From positions 17,852,867 to 17,916,866 of the forward strand of contig OZ020523.1 in assembly GCA_963971425.1 (NCBI GenBank): a stretch of DNA of 64,000 bases. The letters run 5' to 3'. Origin of the DNA: Bryoerythrophyllum caledonicum. Lineage: Eukaryota > Streptophyta > Bryopsida > Pottiales > Pottiaceae. Positions 10,985 to 23,374 of this stretch are shown here, one piece after another (within the stretch, counting starts at the first letter, position 1; each line of letters begins with the position of its first letter). A program made the translations under genes and the position numbers. Under the pieces are notes generated by a model. The model had not been told where the DNA came from and did not search any database. It saw nothing but the letters and a program-made list of their open reading frames with translations.

Positions 10985-11770
10985 AGTCACTATTACTATG
11001 GAATAAGAATTTTTGAACTTCCACTCATTGCACAATTTTTTTGAATATGCTACACCCCTTGTCTACTTCAAAAAACTTTTGCACTACACAAGATCTAAAT
11101 CCAATACCATCGTGTTAAGCATGTTGTTAGTTCTTTGGTGAAATAGCATATTAATCCAAGTCAATTATTTTCACACATTGTCACACATTTTCGGTCACGG
11201 TACCAAAAAATCATCTACCTTTCCACATAAAACTTTGAGATCTTTGTATGAATCACTTTTGATTTTTCCTACGGCATTATGTGATGTAAACCTTCTTATT
11301 GACCATTTGGATTCTCATTTAAAACAATATCGAGTTCATAAAAAAATATAACCTGAATTGAGAATTTTTGAACCTCCACTCATTGCACAATTTTTTTGAA
11401 TATGCTACACTCCATTTCTACCTTTAAAAATTGGTGCGTAAGGAACCAACAACGTGCTTAACATTATGGTAATTAATTGAGACCTTTTATAGTGCAAAAA
11501 TTAGACACCAATTGAAGTCAAACTCTGCTGGTCCAGTAAACGCAGGGAAGAAAATGAGCCTTTTCACTACTTCAAACATTATAATCTTTCAATCCGTGCG
11601 GTCAAACTTCATGAAATTTAGTGAGTATAGTACTTAATAAGTCATAATTGAAATCCTACGGTTAAAACTACCAAAAAACTTTATTTTTTCTTCTTTGCTA
11701 ATTGCACAAAAACAAGCATTTTTAACGATTTTTGGTTGAGATATTTTCAACATAATTTCTGGACCAACGT
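10985..11770 (-). mobile_element. Degenerate TTAA-family element(s) (copy c)
   Basis: Contains the internal TGCACAATTTTTTTGAATAT block twice (near 11030 and 11388) and CAATCCGTGCGGTCAAA near 11590, in reverse orientation. Clear TTAA ends are not visible. The doubled internal block suggests one copy inserted into or rearranged with another. Confidence 0.5.
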
Positions 11771-13620
11771 ACTTTGGGTATCAATAACAAGTGTATCACC
11801 AGCAGGGTATGGCTGCTTGGGCACCACTACCCGGATATCATTCAAGGTATCAATTTAGGGTTTCGGATTAGGGTTTTTGACTTGCGGGTATCAATCCTTT
11901 GGAACGTTGGGTAGTCCTACGAGGGGTGTGCGCGCGCACACCCCTTGCAGTAGTTGTGAGGGAGGCTGTGATTGTGAGAGCCTAGGGTTTGGTAGAGGGA
12001 GTCAATGGAGGTGTGGGAGAGATGGGCTTGTGAGGGCGGGCGGCGTTTGAGGGTGAGAGAAGAATGTGAGGGGCGGCAGGCGTCCACCGATCCGAGGCGT
12101 CCAGCAGCTGTGCGCGATGAGCAGGGCACGATGAGCGCGCGATGAGGAGCAGCTGAGCGCGATGAGCGCGCGATTGGGCAACAGCTGTGCGCGATGAGCG
12201 CGCGATGAGCAGCTCGCACCGATGGGAAGGGTTCCTCGAGAAGACTCCTCCGCCGCGAACAGAAGTTGACGACCCATGAAAGGTGCGACCGCAAGAGCTG
12301 CTCAGTCCCCACGCCGCGAACAAAAGCTGGCGACCCATGAAAGGTGCGACCGCAAGAGTTCCTCAGTTCCCACGCCGCGAACAGAAGCTGACGACTCATG
12401 AAAGGTACGACCGCACGAGCTGCTCAGTCCCCACGGGGGCTGACGGTGTCACCTGCGGTTGGTTTGCCTGTGTGTGTCATCGACGTCAACTTCTGAGTCG
12501 TGGTTGGTTTGCCTGTGTGTCATTGACGTCAACTTCTGAGTCGCGGTTGGTTTGCCTGTGTGTGTCATCGACGTCTACTTCTGAGTCGCGGTGGCGGGCC
12601 TTGGGGCGACGCGACCCACTGTTTCGATTGGCGCCTGGCGAAAGCGAAGCTGGGTTGTCCTCTCAGTTGTGGGTTGCCGAGCCCAGTGTCCAGTGTAGTC
12701 ATGGCTGCTGAAGTCATGCAAACCAACCGCAGGTGAAGACCGACATCACGGAGTGGAGCGCAGCTTCATGGCGCCTTCCTGTCTCGACAGGCACACACCT
12801 CTCCTGTGTAGCACACGCGCCGCCTTCCTGTCTCCTTCCTTTGCTGTAAAGCTGCGCCCCACTCCTCGCCGAGATTCCCTCCTTCGCAGAGATCTCCTTG
12901 TCTGCAGCTTCTCCTTAAGTCCGCAGAGATCTCCTTGTCTGTGTGCGAGCTCCTTAAACGCAGCTTGTCTACGTCTGCATTGAGCTCCTTCCACGCAGCT
13001 TGTCCGTGTCTGCAGCGAGCTCCTTCTCCGTGTCTTCTCCTTGTTTGCAAAGATTCCTTCACGTGGAGGAGTGCCCTCACTTCTCCTTTCCTGCACGAGT
13101 CCAAACAGCTGCTCTTGCTTGTGCACGGTGACACGAGATTCCCACGCAGCTCTTGCTAGTCTGCAGAGACTCAATGTTATACTCTGTACTACACTCTCTC
13201 GACAGTGTCTCGACAGGATTCCTTCTCTCCTCGACAGTGTCACGACAGTGTCTCGACAGGACATTCCTTCTCCGCAACTCCGGTGTTTCTTCGCTTAAGA
13301 GCCTGCACTTTTCCTCTCGTGCGTGTGCAAACAGCTACGAGGATTATCAGCTGCAGAATCCGTGTTCATAACACTTCTACTAATTGTCGTCCCAGATCTC
13401 GTTCGGATGTGCTGGATGGAGGAACACCAGCATGCGGGGGTGTGCGCGGGCACACCTCTAGTCTATGGAACTCCATGGGATCGTCAAGGATCTCATGGGA
13501 ACACGGCTAGGGTTTTTTAATTTAGGGTTTGGGTTCCTAGTGGCGGCGGCTAGGGTTTGGATCTGTGGCGGCTAGGGTTAGGGTTTCTGGGCTGATGTGT
13601 ATAGCTGTACCCACAGACTC
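11771..13620. repeat. GC-rich tandem-repeat island bounded by palindromes
   Basis: A 24-bp perfect palindrome (AGGGGTGTGCGC and its mirror, 11922-11945) marks the left side and a near-identical one (about 13436-13455) the right side. Outside both lie TTTAGGG/TTAGGG-type motifs. Inside are a 65-bp unit repeated about three times (12250-12440), a 43-46-bp unit with GACGTC repeated three times (12457-12590), a GTCTGCAG/GAGCTCCTT repeat (12890-13030) and CGACAGTGTCTCGACAGG repeats (13196-13262). ORFs on both strands are by-products of repetition and high GC. It may be a captured-fragment element, but no transposon termini are certain. Confidence 0.5.
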
Positions 13621-13679
13621 AGTGTCATACTCTGTACTACACTCACGGCTTCAATTGTAGTGGTTTTGATGTCACTCAG

Positions 13680-13901
13680 TACACTAAAATTGAGAATCAG
13701 TGTAACCACACTAATTAATTTGTAACTGTTGTAAGTTTTTACTTTTGATGAAGGTTTTTACTATGAGCACAACTATTGATAGTATTCAATGAGGGGAATC
13801 ATTGTAAACATTGTTGGTAAAAACGTTCATCACAAGTAAAAACTAATTAACAATTTAGATCATTTACTGTGCTTAACACTAATTCTCAATTTTAGTGTAG
13901 T
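13680..13901. mobile_element. MITE, second copy of the 4768-4991 family, opposite orientation
   Basis: Ends ACACTAAAATTGAGAATCAG (13681) and CTCAATTTTAGTGTAG (13885-13900). Interior stretches such as AGTTTTTACTTTTGATGAAG match the reverse of copy 1. The sequence TTGATGTC occurs just outside both ends (near 13666 and 13901), a possible 7-8-bp target duplication if CAG was inserted into the left terminus. Confidence 0.7.
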
Positions 13902-15285
13902 TGATGTCTCCCATCATATATAAACATTCAACTTGTTTTGAATTTGACAATATGAACATATTATTTGGTGCCTTTTTGTGTGTTGAGTTGTCTATTTCTA
14001 ATTCAGCAATAAAACCATGTCCGGGGCGAGCGGGTGGAGAAAGCGCAAGGTATTTGAAGTGCAGGCTGATAGCAGGATTCACATTCTTCAATCGGCAAAG
14101 GCTTACATACTACAATATGTTGCAATGCAAACCGAAGCTATTGATGACGACCGTTTGCAAGCAGCCCTAAATTCTATGGAGTAGATAGTGTACCTTTATG
14201 AGAGTATACTAGTTGTGTATGGTAATTGCTATATAGTGTATGTGTAAGAGTAGTATATTCTAAGAGTGATGTAAGACGTTATGTCATTAATCCTATAGAG
14301 TAAAGGTGTTTTTACTATTGGTGCTAAGTCCATTTGTAGAAGCATCTACATTTAGTTTCCACCATTGTATGCATTATGTACTACGTTAGAATATCTTTTA
14401 ATCAACTGTCAACCCTTGCATAAAGTATATTTTTTTGTGATTACACCTGATTGAATACTACAATCCTTCAAATCTATCATTGAAATATTGTGAAACTATA
14501 TTAAATACACTTTTATCTAGTATTAACGAGGGGACACCAAAAATTAGTTGAAAATGCCAAAAAATCGCTTCCAATATTAACAACCATGATTGTACCTAAT
14601 ATTGTTGCAAAAGCTCATTTTTTTTTCTTTGAAAAACATTTTTTTTTCAATTTTGTCACTTTTGCTCGCAATGGCCGCCGTTGTACCCAAGTGCACTTTT
14701 AAATGGCCAAGTGCATAATTGCTTAATTGCGAGTAATACTTGCCCTATAGTATGGATTATTATAGTTGTGTTGGTTGATTGAATCTTGCAACCCTAGGAT
14801 ATGTCATTAGAGAAGAGGCAATCTTAAAAGCATTGGACATGCAAATTCACTTTATACAAACACTATAATTTTTCCCTTCTTACGAAAAACCCTGATATTT
14901 TGTATGAAAACCTGCCATTTTTAGCTACTGCTCAATGCATTTGGCCAAGGATATAATTGTTTAATTCCATGTCGATTTTAAAGTGGTAACAATGATATTA
15001 TCTTTTATATATGGGTGTGATATTTTCATATATATACAAGTGATTTTGATATTTCTCATTTATATTGAGATCTTGTTTATTTGTGGAGTGCTAAATGTGT
15101 GTTTTTTAAAACAACCATATATCAAGCCATCATGTGTGCTACACTCATAAATCTACTATTGAACTTTTACACAACACATTTATTATGCTCGTCAACTTAT
15201 CATAATAATACGTCCTCACAATCCTTAGACATTTGCAACTATGTCTTCATATGGAGCTTACACTATGCGCGTCCAAAAATACATT
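13902..15285. other. AT-rich intergenic DNA
   Basis: Nothing I can recognise as a gene. It includes homopolymer T stretches and two direct copies of a GGCCAAG..ATAATTG..TTAATT block (near 14705 and 14953). It lies 3' of the minus-strand VWA/Cache gene; the region below 15286 may include its 3' UTR. Confidence 0.35.
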
Positions 15286-18200
15286 TCAAGGTGGTGGATT
15301 GTTCATTGGATCTATTCTCTTTGGGGATCCTACATCACGACGCAAGCAGGAACCAAGGTGTCTGCAACGAGCCACAACGCGTTCGCGGCGTTCGCGCTTT
15401 CTCACAAGCACACCGATCACCACCGCGGCCACCAGAAAGAGTGCCCCAACAGTGCCGAGGGCGATCTTCAACGTAGATGAAGAAGAAGAAGGAGATGGAG
15501 CTGGACCATTGATGATTTTGATGGTGCAGCTTTCGCAGCACACACGCTCTTTCAGCGTCCTCTGATCGGTTTTTTGGCAGATGATTCCTTTAGTTGGGAC
15601 TGTGTTGGAGCACACATGAGGAACTGTCGGTCCACTCTGCATCCATCCAACAAATCAACCAAGACGAAAGGCACCAGTTAGTATAGAACACATCACACGA
15701 GATGTACGTTTTACCACATACAGAACCTGGAAGCACAAAAAATACACAGAAGAAGATGTTGAGTATCACCGTGTAGTTGCAATTCAGCGGAATGAAATCG
15801 GGAGCTGGAAGGGTCCCTCTATTTCTATTGATAAAATCGTTTCTAACTTTTTCTTGTAAGTTGGGGTCCAACTCATTCAGAAACACATCAATCGCCGCCA
15901 CTCCAATGAGCTCTCCATTACTGTCAATGGCTGGGCAGTTCAACCCAACATGTTGTAAGAATATTACATGAGTTGATTCTAGGTACTTTGTACACATCTA
16001 GTAGCTAATGTGATGATCCTTCCATAGTAAATTTCTTCTTGCATTTGCAACTCACATCCAAACTGTTCCTGGTTCTCGTTGGGTAACCCCTAATCCAAGT
16101 TACAAATACCTTGATTAACAAAATGTATATCATGAGCCACTCATAATTTAGTAAGGTAGGCTTGTTGTAAATTTCAAATTCACTGTAATAAGCTGGGAGG
16201 TGGAGGGGTCAAAAGAAGACAGCTTGTGTGTACCTGGATAAGTAACAGTAGTGGCATTAAGCGCTTGAGCAATGCTTGTGTAAACATGACTCCACAATGG
16301 CTTCGATTCCGCCGCAAGCATGTGTACCTTGGCCAAATAGGAGAAATAACTCCTAATGGCAAATAACGGATTTACAGTCGAGGGTGCGTCCAACACTTCA
16401 AAGGATCCTTGTACACGTTGACACAGCAATGTTGGCAAGGTGGTGTTGCCCAAGTATAGATCATCCCCCGAGTTGGATGGAAGCCTGTACATAAGCAACT
16501 TGGCTTTATGAGCTACTATGGCAGCCGCTGGAAATGTTGTGCCATTCAGCTGAAGAAAATTGCCGTCACTGATGATCACCACAATCTGCACGCATCACGA
16601 TTCAACCGATAAGTTACACACAAGATGGCCTCAAGCTAAATATCTCGTTCTATTGCCAGAGCATTCTATATGCAAAATATCTGGAGTGCAATTTAAGTCT
16701 TTGATTCCAATAACTCTGCATTCTGAGTACAGGGAGCAGGGCGTATTTGATTTGATCAAATGAGAAGTAAAACTATGTATTTTTCAGAAGAAAACTAGGA
16801 GATCGAGCGAAACTGATCTTGCCTTCAAGGAAGGTGGCGTTGTATTCCAGAAAGTAGCAATCCCCTCGATAATAGCCGCTGTAAGGTTGGAATTTGCTGG
16901 ATCATTTGATGCAATCAAACTTCGCACGTTGCTTTTTAAGGGTTCTAGTTCGGGATTGACCACATCGCCGTGAACTGACTGATTGTAGTTGCCCACGTGC
17001 ACGGGCGGGGTAACGAGAGAATAAGCACCAGTGCTGTTGAAGGAGACGACATCCACGAAGTCCTGTGGCGATAAGGTCTGGATAATGGACAGCGAAATGT
17101 TGATTGCGACCTGCAAGTAAGTCGCACCCGCTTCTCTGCCGTACTCCCCTGTCACAGGGCCTCCCATGGACGTCCCAGTGTCAATGAGGATTCTCACCTG
17201 CTTCAGCACGGAAATCCCGTCCAGGTACCACGGACGCTGGCGGCACTCGAAGGTGGTGCAAAAATTCTCCGAAGACTCCTGCAAGAGAACCTCAAAATCA
17301 TTGGACATTACACTTGACACACAGTTCCCACTGCTTATTAAATGACATGCTCCCACAGGGTTAAGTGATGATCAGGGTGGCTTACTCTTCCAGGGTATGC
17401 TCTCCAAGCGCCGCTGGTTGATCCATAATACATGTACGAGTATCGACTCCGATTGTAAATACTCCTGAACGTCTCATCCAATCCGCGTTGCAGGCAAAAG
17501 TCTCGTCTCACCTCCAGTTGAAGTTTTTGAGCGTCTGCTCCCTTCGGGAGTCTGCACAGAAATTTCCGATCCTTGATCATTATAAGCAAGCTGGTAACTA
17601 AAGTATCATAGGCATGATTACATACATAGCTACAATATGAATGAGGCAGCTTACGTCACGTATGATCTGTTGTAATTCAGCATCATGTCCTTGCAAGTGT
17701 TGCCGTCGGCTGCTGTACATTCCGTGTTATTGTCCACTCTGGTACATGTCGCTTGATCTTCTCTCAGTGGAGTGCACGTTGCTCTGCTACAATCCTGTTC
17801 ACAAGAACTCACAAGCTCTGCACCAATCACCTTAAGTTAACACTCTGCCTGGTGTGTTCTGAAGCCGTCCAATGGTCAGTCTTCATTTTGCTTCCAGTAA
17901 TTAAAGTTAACCACAGATTTGAAAACGGAAGATGGTGAAGGGCAAGTGGTTCTGATATTTGATAAATTCGATTTCCACAAGCAAAATTTATTCAAGGAAG
18001 TTCCACTACTCTGATCAATACACAGCTCTAGAGCCGCCGTTGACCAGTCCAATATCATCAATCTAGAGAATAACAGCCCTTGTGTCGGTAAGACTACTGA
18101 ACCTAGAAAAGAGATGAAGAGGAATGAAACAATCAACTCACCACATTTCTGATGATTCTCCAAGGCTGCAGCCGCTATTTGATTTACTTCTAGCTCCTTA

Positions 18201-18322
18201 CTATCTAAGAAAATAGAACCGATATCTGCAGCACGAATCATCAACACAGGTGGAGCTGATAGCAAATAGACAGACGTTAAGAGAAGGATGTAAAGCCATC
18301 GAATCCTGAACAACTTGGCCAT
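15286..18322 (-). CDS. VWA and Cache domain membrane protein, alpha-2/delta or CACHD1-like, seven exons
   Basis: Predicted exons (minus): 18322-18142, 17817-17655, 17590-17386, 17278-16823, 16585-16234, 15930-15770, 15636-15286. Phases agree throughout and give 622 residues. All introns have GT-AG borders except intron 4, whose donor is AAG/GCAAGA, a classic GC-AG type. Exon 1 has a signal peptide (hydrophobic residues about 8-28). Exon 2 is cysteine-rich. Exons 3-4 hold a Cache-like part (SMYYG-type aromatic stretch, RAYPGR, CRQRPWYLDG). The VWA domain starts at VRILIDTGTSM (MIDAS D216-x-G-x-S220; first Ser is Gly) and continues to IVVIISDG (D342). A second Cache segment is joined across intron 5: TVTYPAIDSNGELIGVAAID. 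Residues 562-584 form one transmembrane helix followed by a basic tail (KRERRER). Family members are extracellular sensors or calcium-channel accessory subunits. The ligand is unknown. Exon 7's tail is the least certain part. Confidence 0.8.
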
Positions 18323-18836
18323 CGTTTATAGATTCCGCTGCACAAATCATCATCTGTGAGCTCCTGATCGCTCACTATCTGGAGTTGGTCACCTCCATAT
18401 CATCCAAACCCTTCCGAGGAGTCTACACAGTCCTAGAGTACAGTACTGTTCCAGTACTCTATTGTGGATCCACTTTCAGCAAGATGCAAGTGCGTCAGAC
18501 AATAAGATTAGAAAATCTGCATTTGTCCAGGGACGGCGCACCAGCAACACCGTGCCTTGCACTCAAAATCCAACTTGACTTTTCTATTTTATCAATGGGT
18601 CACACCCCCCAATGTGTACATCATATGACGATCTGGACCACTCTAGGTGTGTCATAATGAGGTGACAGGATGAACAGTGTAGGGCAAGGAGTGCAGGGTG
18701 AAAGTCCACTAAGGTGGTATATATATTGTGTCACAAATGGTTTCTAGGAAAGAGTCACGAACCTTCTATTGCTGCATAGTGCAAATGTGGGACCGATCTT
18801 GGAATTCTACTGATGGAATGTGATAGTTGCCTTGAT
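18323..18836. promoter_or_regulatory. Probable promoter region of the VWA/Cache gene (minus)
   Basis: Intergenic DNA immediately 5' of the ATG at 18322, less AT-rich than the surroundings. I see no unambiguous TATA box. Included so the span is not left unexplained. Confidence 0.3.
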
Positions 18837-19626
18837 TAAAAGTACGAGAACCCCAAAAATGTCGAGTTTTGACTTACGGTTTGGCAAATATAGGTATATC
18901 TTTCATCAGTACGTACCTGTCACAAGTATATGACATTTACCATATACACTTATTTTGAGAGTCCTAGAAAGTAAAATACTTCAAAATTTTCCGGGACACA
19001 TTCACGCCACTATGTGTACATATATTATAATTGAAAACTCAAGATCGAAAACTTATTTTCAATTTTATTGCTAAAAAATAGGATATTTTTTTAGGGCTGC
19101 TATAATAGGGATCAATTTATTTTTTCTAATACAAGACATGGTATAAACCTTCTTATTAGCGGTTTGGATTATTATCCTGAAACATATTTTGTTCTCAAAA
19201 AATTGAAACAAGAATTGGCACTTTTCAAACCTCTACTCATTGCACAATTTTTTTGGGTATGCTACACCCTATTTCTACCTTTAAAAATTGGTGTACAAGG
19301 TGTTAAGATCATGATCAACATGATAATATAAAATTTAGACCTTGTGTAGTGCAAAACTTTGACCACTAAGTGAAGTCAAAGTCTGCTTATCCACTCAACG
19401 CAGGGATCGAAATGAACCATTTTTCTACTTCAAACACTAAAATCTTTCAATGCAAGCAGTCAAAGTTGATGTAATATTGTAAGTATGTTACTCATTAAGT
19501 GTTAAATGAGATCCTCCAGTTAAAACTAGAAATACGATTTTTGTTTTCCTTCCTTACTCACTGCACTAGAATTAACAATTTGGAAGTGTTTTTTGTATAA
19601 ACCTGTCAAGGAAATTTAGGGATTAA
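18837..19626 (-). mobile_element. TTAA-family element, degenerate 5' end (copy d)
   Basis: Right end GGAAATTTAGGG followed by ATTAA (TTAA 19623-19626). The TGCACAATTTTTTTGGGTAT block near 19240 and the AATCTTTCAATGCAAGCAGT core near 19440 are in reverse orientation. The left end is eroded; AACCCC near 18850 is a candidate. Confidence 0.55.
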
Positions 19627-19631
19627 AGGTG

Positions 19632-20412
19632 AGAAGGTTCCATTGGTGGCCACAGTATTCTACATGTATGGTATTGTATTTAAAGATGATAAGATTCAGA
19701 TATTGAAATGACCAGACTCCAAATGAAAGATGTTAGTTGAAGAATCTTCAATCCTAAGCTGTAAGTCTTGTTGAACTTTAATACATGTCATGTATTCTAC
19801 TAAGTAAAATATGTGCCCGTATATATGGTTCCCAACTGACATTCAAGGATTAAACCATGTAGACAAATGGTATGGGAATGGGGATGTGGACAAAACTTGG
19901 CCCCTATTTTTATATTGGAAGGGGCTCTTATTTAGACCAAGGTGGGGCCTTTGAGGGTAAATTTGACAAAAAATTCAAAAAATTAATCATACGGACCTTC
20001 AAAATTACAAAAATTACAAAAACCACGAAAAAGAGGCCCACCCTCGGTGACATCCGTCTTTATCCTTCTTTTTTATGGTCCGTGGGGAGTAGTTCCCCCA
20101 AAATGTTGCCCACAACCTGGGCAATTCCCATTCCATGATCAGTTTCCGACAACTGTTGGTGATGCTCTCAAGAAGCAGTCGCATGAGGAACTGAAACCGC
20201 AATTCATATTTAACCCTCAAACGTTAGCCAAGAACCATATATACAGGCACATATTTTACACTTTAGTATACAAAAGATGTCTTAAAATTTAAGAAGACTT
20301 ACACCTTAAATGGATTGAAGATACTTCAGCTAACATCCTCAATATCTAAACCTTATCATGTTCAAATACGGCACCATAAATGTTGAATATTGTGGCCACC
20401 AAAGGCCCGTTC
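19632..20412. mobile_element. TIR element with about 200-bp inverted ends (GGTGGCCAC family)
   Basis: 19640-19856 (CATTGGTGGCCACAGTATTC ... ATATATGG) is repeated inverted at 20225-20408 (CCATATATACAGG ... GTGGCCACCAAAGG). The middle (19880-20200) includes a G/C-rich stretch with CTTGGCCCC-type blocks that recur reversed near 50340-50430. No transposase. Only one end of the family is present at 10163 and 46296. Confidence 0.6.
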
Positions 20413-23374
20413 TAACCTTGAAGGATAATCTAGAATCTCCCACAACAAATGACGAACTTTCGTACGACAAGTGACCCAACAGAAAAGTGTTTTTCATATT
20501 GGTTTTCTGCCTGACCGCAATTCCTTCGCTCCTCTTCCCACCCTCTCTTGCTTAGCACCTCGCTGCTTTCTAGTCGCTCTCCGCCGTTCGTGCTCACCAT
20601 GTTGTTTTTTTGGAGCAACTACTAAGTGCACGTGACGTTTGTTGTCGTCAGTTCCTCATTGTGATAAGAGTCCCGTCTTCTCGAATCTTCACTCCGCTGT
20701 CACTGATGCACCATTGATGCCTAATCAAACTCGCGGTTACGTGCACCATTGCCATGCTGCGGCAGACAAGCTCGTCATGACACCACGCCAGGTGAGAGAT
20801 GCCCATGAGTTCGAGGAGGGGACTTGTGGTCATCAATTTTCCTCAATGCAGTAGTGCAGTGTGGCAACACTTTGTGATATGGGAAGAACGGAAGAGAATA
20901 AACATTTCACGTCGGATCGGACTTGCTCCGGAGATGCTCGCCGCAGAGCCCGAGGGAAGCTCGTGTCGCTTGTTCTGGGAGATCCGAAGGTTTGCTTTGG
21001 AGTGTGCTTTCAAATACCAACAGCTCGTCATCAATTCTGCGACAGTGTGCTAGAATCAGAAAACTTCAACCTTGGTACTAATTTTATCAGGTCGCACTGA
21101 TCAATAAAAGCATGATCATGGTATGAGCAACTGGTACACACATATTGAACATTCGGAGTCTGCATAATTTGAATGTTTCAAATGTGTATTAAAAAAAAAA
21201 GGGAATCTTCATTGCCACCAAAAAAATTACAAAGCAAACCTCGTAAGGTACGGCGAGGCGAGGCTAGGCGAGGCAAAAGCCCGGGTTAGTTAAGTGTTAA
21301 AAGAATGGAGTTAAGGTTAGTGCTAAGACTATTTTAAGAAAGATGCAAGTGAGGGCGTTCATCCACCCACCCACAAAGCCAGAACCTCATTGCGACACAG
21401 ATCCTTGAAGCGTTTTGGGAATGTTATGTTCTTCTCTAGCAATTGAGCACACTTGGTTTGAGTCTCGGCCCAAGCAACCTGACTATAATCAATAAGACCA
21501 AGCTAGAGCTTGGAGCAAAGTTTCTACTCAGGCCATCGAATCTTGTCAAAATCAGCATCATTGCGTTCTTTCCAGAGGCACCACAAAATAGTACCAGGAA
21601 TCACTACTACAAACAGCGTCGTTTTTCATTCCAGACAAGAAGGAACCCTGTCGATTTTCAGTCAAAAGTGTTGCTCTTCACTCATTGAAAATGTGGAATA
21701 GCGTATTTGTTTGTCCTTTGTGACCCAACTGACTCACCCGCTTAGAAAATCCTCAAATGAAAAATAGCAAATGAAAAACGACAGGGTTCGTTGTAGTGAA
21801 TCAAGAGCAAAATCCTATTAATAGGCTTAAACCTCCGGTGTGGACGGTGTTTTATGCTTGCCAAACTGAGAGTTCAAGGTTCAAAATGGGTCGAACGTTT
21901 TCATGCTTGGATCACGCACAAAAAATGTTTGGATTTGCTGAACAAGATCCTTAGCTAACTACGTCCATGGCTCACAGTTGGTCTATTAAACGACACAAGA
22001 ACCTGCTCCACTTGAAGGTTATTTCTCGTAAACCAGAGGTTGCTTTCACATCACCTTTTCAATATCCAGCCAAATCGTTTTACTCAAGATGCGAGAGGTT
22101 TCTATCCTGCATTGCAAGTCTCTGATCTCTTGTACTTGGCTCGATTTACATTCAAAAGTGTTGGTCCTCCATGTCTGAATATGCGGAAGGGTATACTTTT
22201 TCTTGTTTCTTCAGACTAAACAGACTCACTTCCTTTGCTATTGCTGGATACGAAGAGCGAGTCAGCATTTGCTGGGGCGTTGTCTTTGCTGTTGGTCAGC
22301 ATTTGCTATAAGAAATCATTTTAGCGTTCGCGAAGCCTTCCAGGCTATGAGGTTAATGCCTGGTTTCAACATAATTGGTCAGGATGGTGAGTATGGTACA
22401 TTGAAACTCATGGCCCTGATGACAAACTCGGTCAGCCATAGATTAATTTTCATCTGGTCAAGTAGCGTGACGAAATTTCTGTTGGTGTGTATGATCCAGG
22501 TGACGATGTTGATGACTAAGGTGTAAGAAATATTTACCAATCATTTTGCGGACCATGAGACCGACGGAAAGCAATGCAGCAACATTGAGGGCACAATATT
22601 ACTCTCCTGCTAGGTTGAACAGATTTCCTGATTATCTTCTGTTGCATGTATTATCGTTCTTCAGAAGTAACTCAATACATACGCGATCACAGAACGAGTC
22701 TACAGATAAAAATGTACGAAAAGTCGGCCTACTTTGCTGAACTTTAAGACAATGAAGCTGACAAAATATATTCTGATAGTGTAATTGTGCACCCCATTTG
22801 CAGGACTTGTTTCAGTGTGAAGCCTCGAGGTAAAACTGTGAAAAAATTGGATGACAATCTGAAAAGAGATACATGTTACACATAGAACCATTGACCAAGT
22901 AATTCCCAAGCTTGAGGGACTGTTCTTGCAGGTGATGGCAAGCTCACATTGTAGCTTCATGCATGTTCAATTCATGGTACATTGATACCTAAGTTGTGTT
23001 TCGACTAAAATTACACGTGATCAAGAGCCTCCGCATGAGTCATGATGATGTCATGCTTCAGCTCTCCCATTCTCGAACCATGGCTCAGCTACCCGTTGTG
23101 GACGTTCAGTCAGTCAGCACTCGGGATTCCCCGGGATCCTACCCCTACACATCGCCACCTCACCAAAGGTGACACTCTATCTATTACCTGGAATGCAAGT
23201 TCTAATTCTACCTCATAGCCGTATATTGGTGGATAGGATACCGAGTTCATCACTGCACTTCCTCGCGCAGATTAGCAACCGGCCAGTCCACGTCATGGTT
23301 GTCGCCATGCGCTGGAGAATGGAGCTGTTACAGCGGGGTCCCTGTGGAGTGGGTGCCGGTGTAACAACTTCATT
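20413..23374. other. Intergenic DNA with weak repeats; no gene supported
   Basis: Moderate GC but every ORF is short. 21240-21285 has GGCGA/GGCTA-type pentamer repeats. 21650-22170 shares stretches (for example TGAAAAACGACAGGGTTCG, GCTCTTCACTC) with 37740-37870, and AACTGAGAGTTC with 37220, so both are copies of an unclassified repeat. 23160-23374 may include the 3' UTR of the EF-hand gene. Confidence 0.4.

Noticed and set aside
12283..13510. Several overlapping ORFs of 65-172 codons on both strands
   Set aside because: They follow tandem repeats in a GC-rich island; translations are low-complexity and change frame with the repeats.
11845..13590. Interstitial telomere array
   Set aside because: Only scattered TTTAGGG/TTAGGG motifs, never more than two adjacent units.
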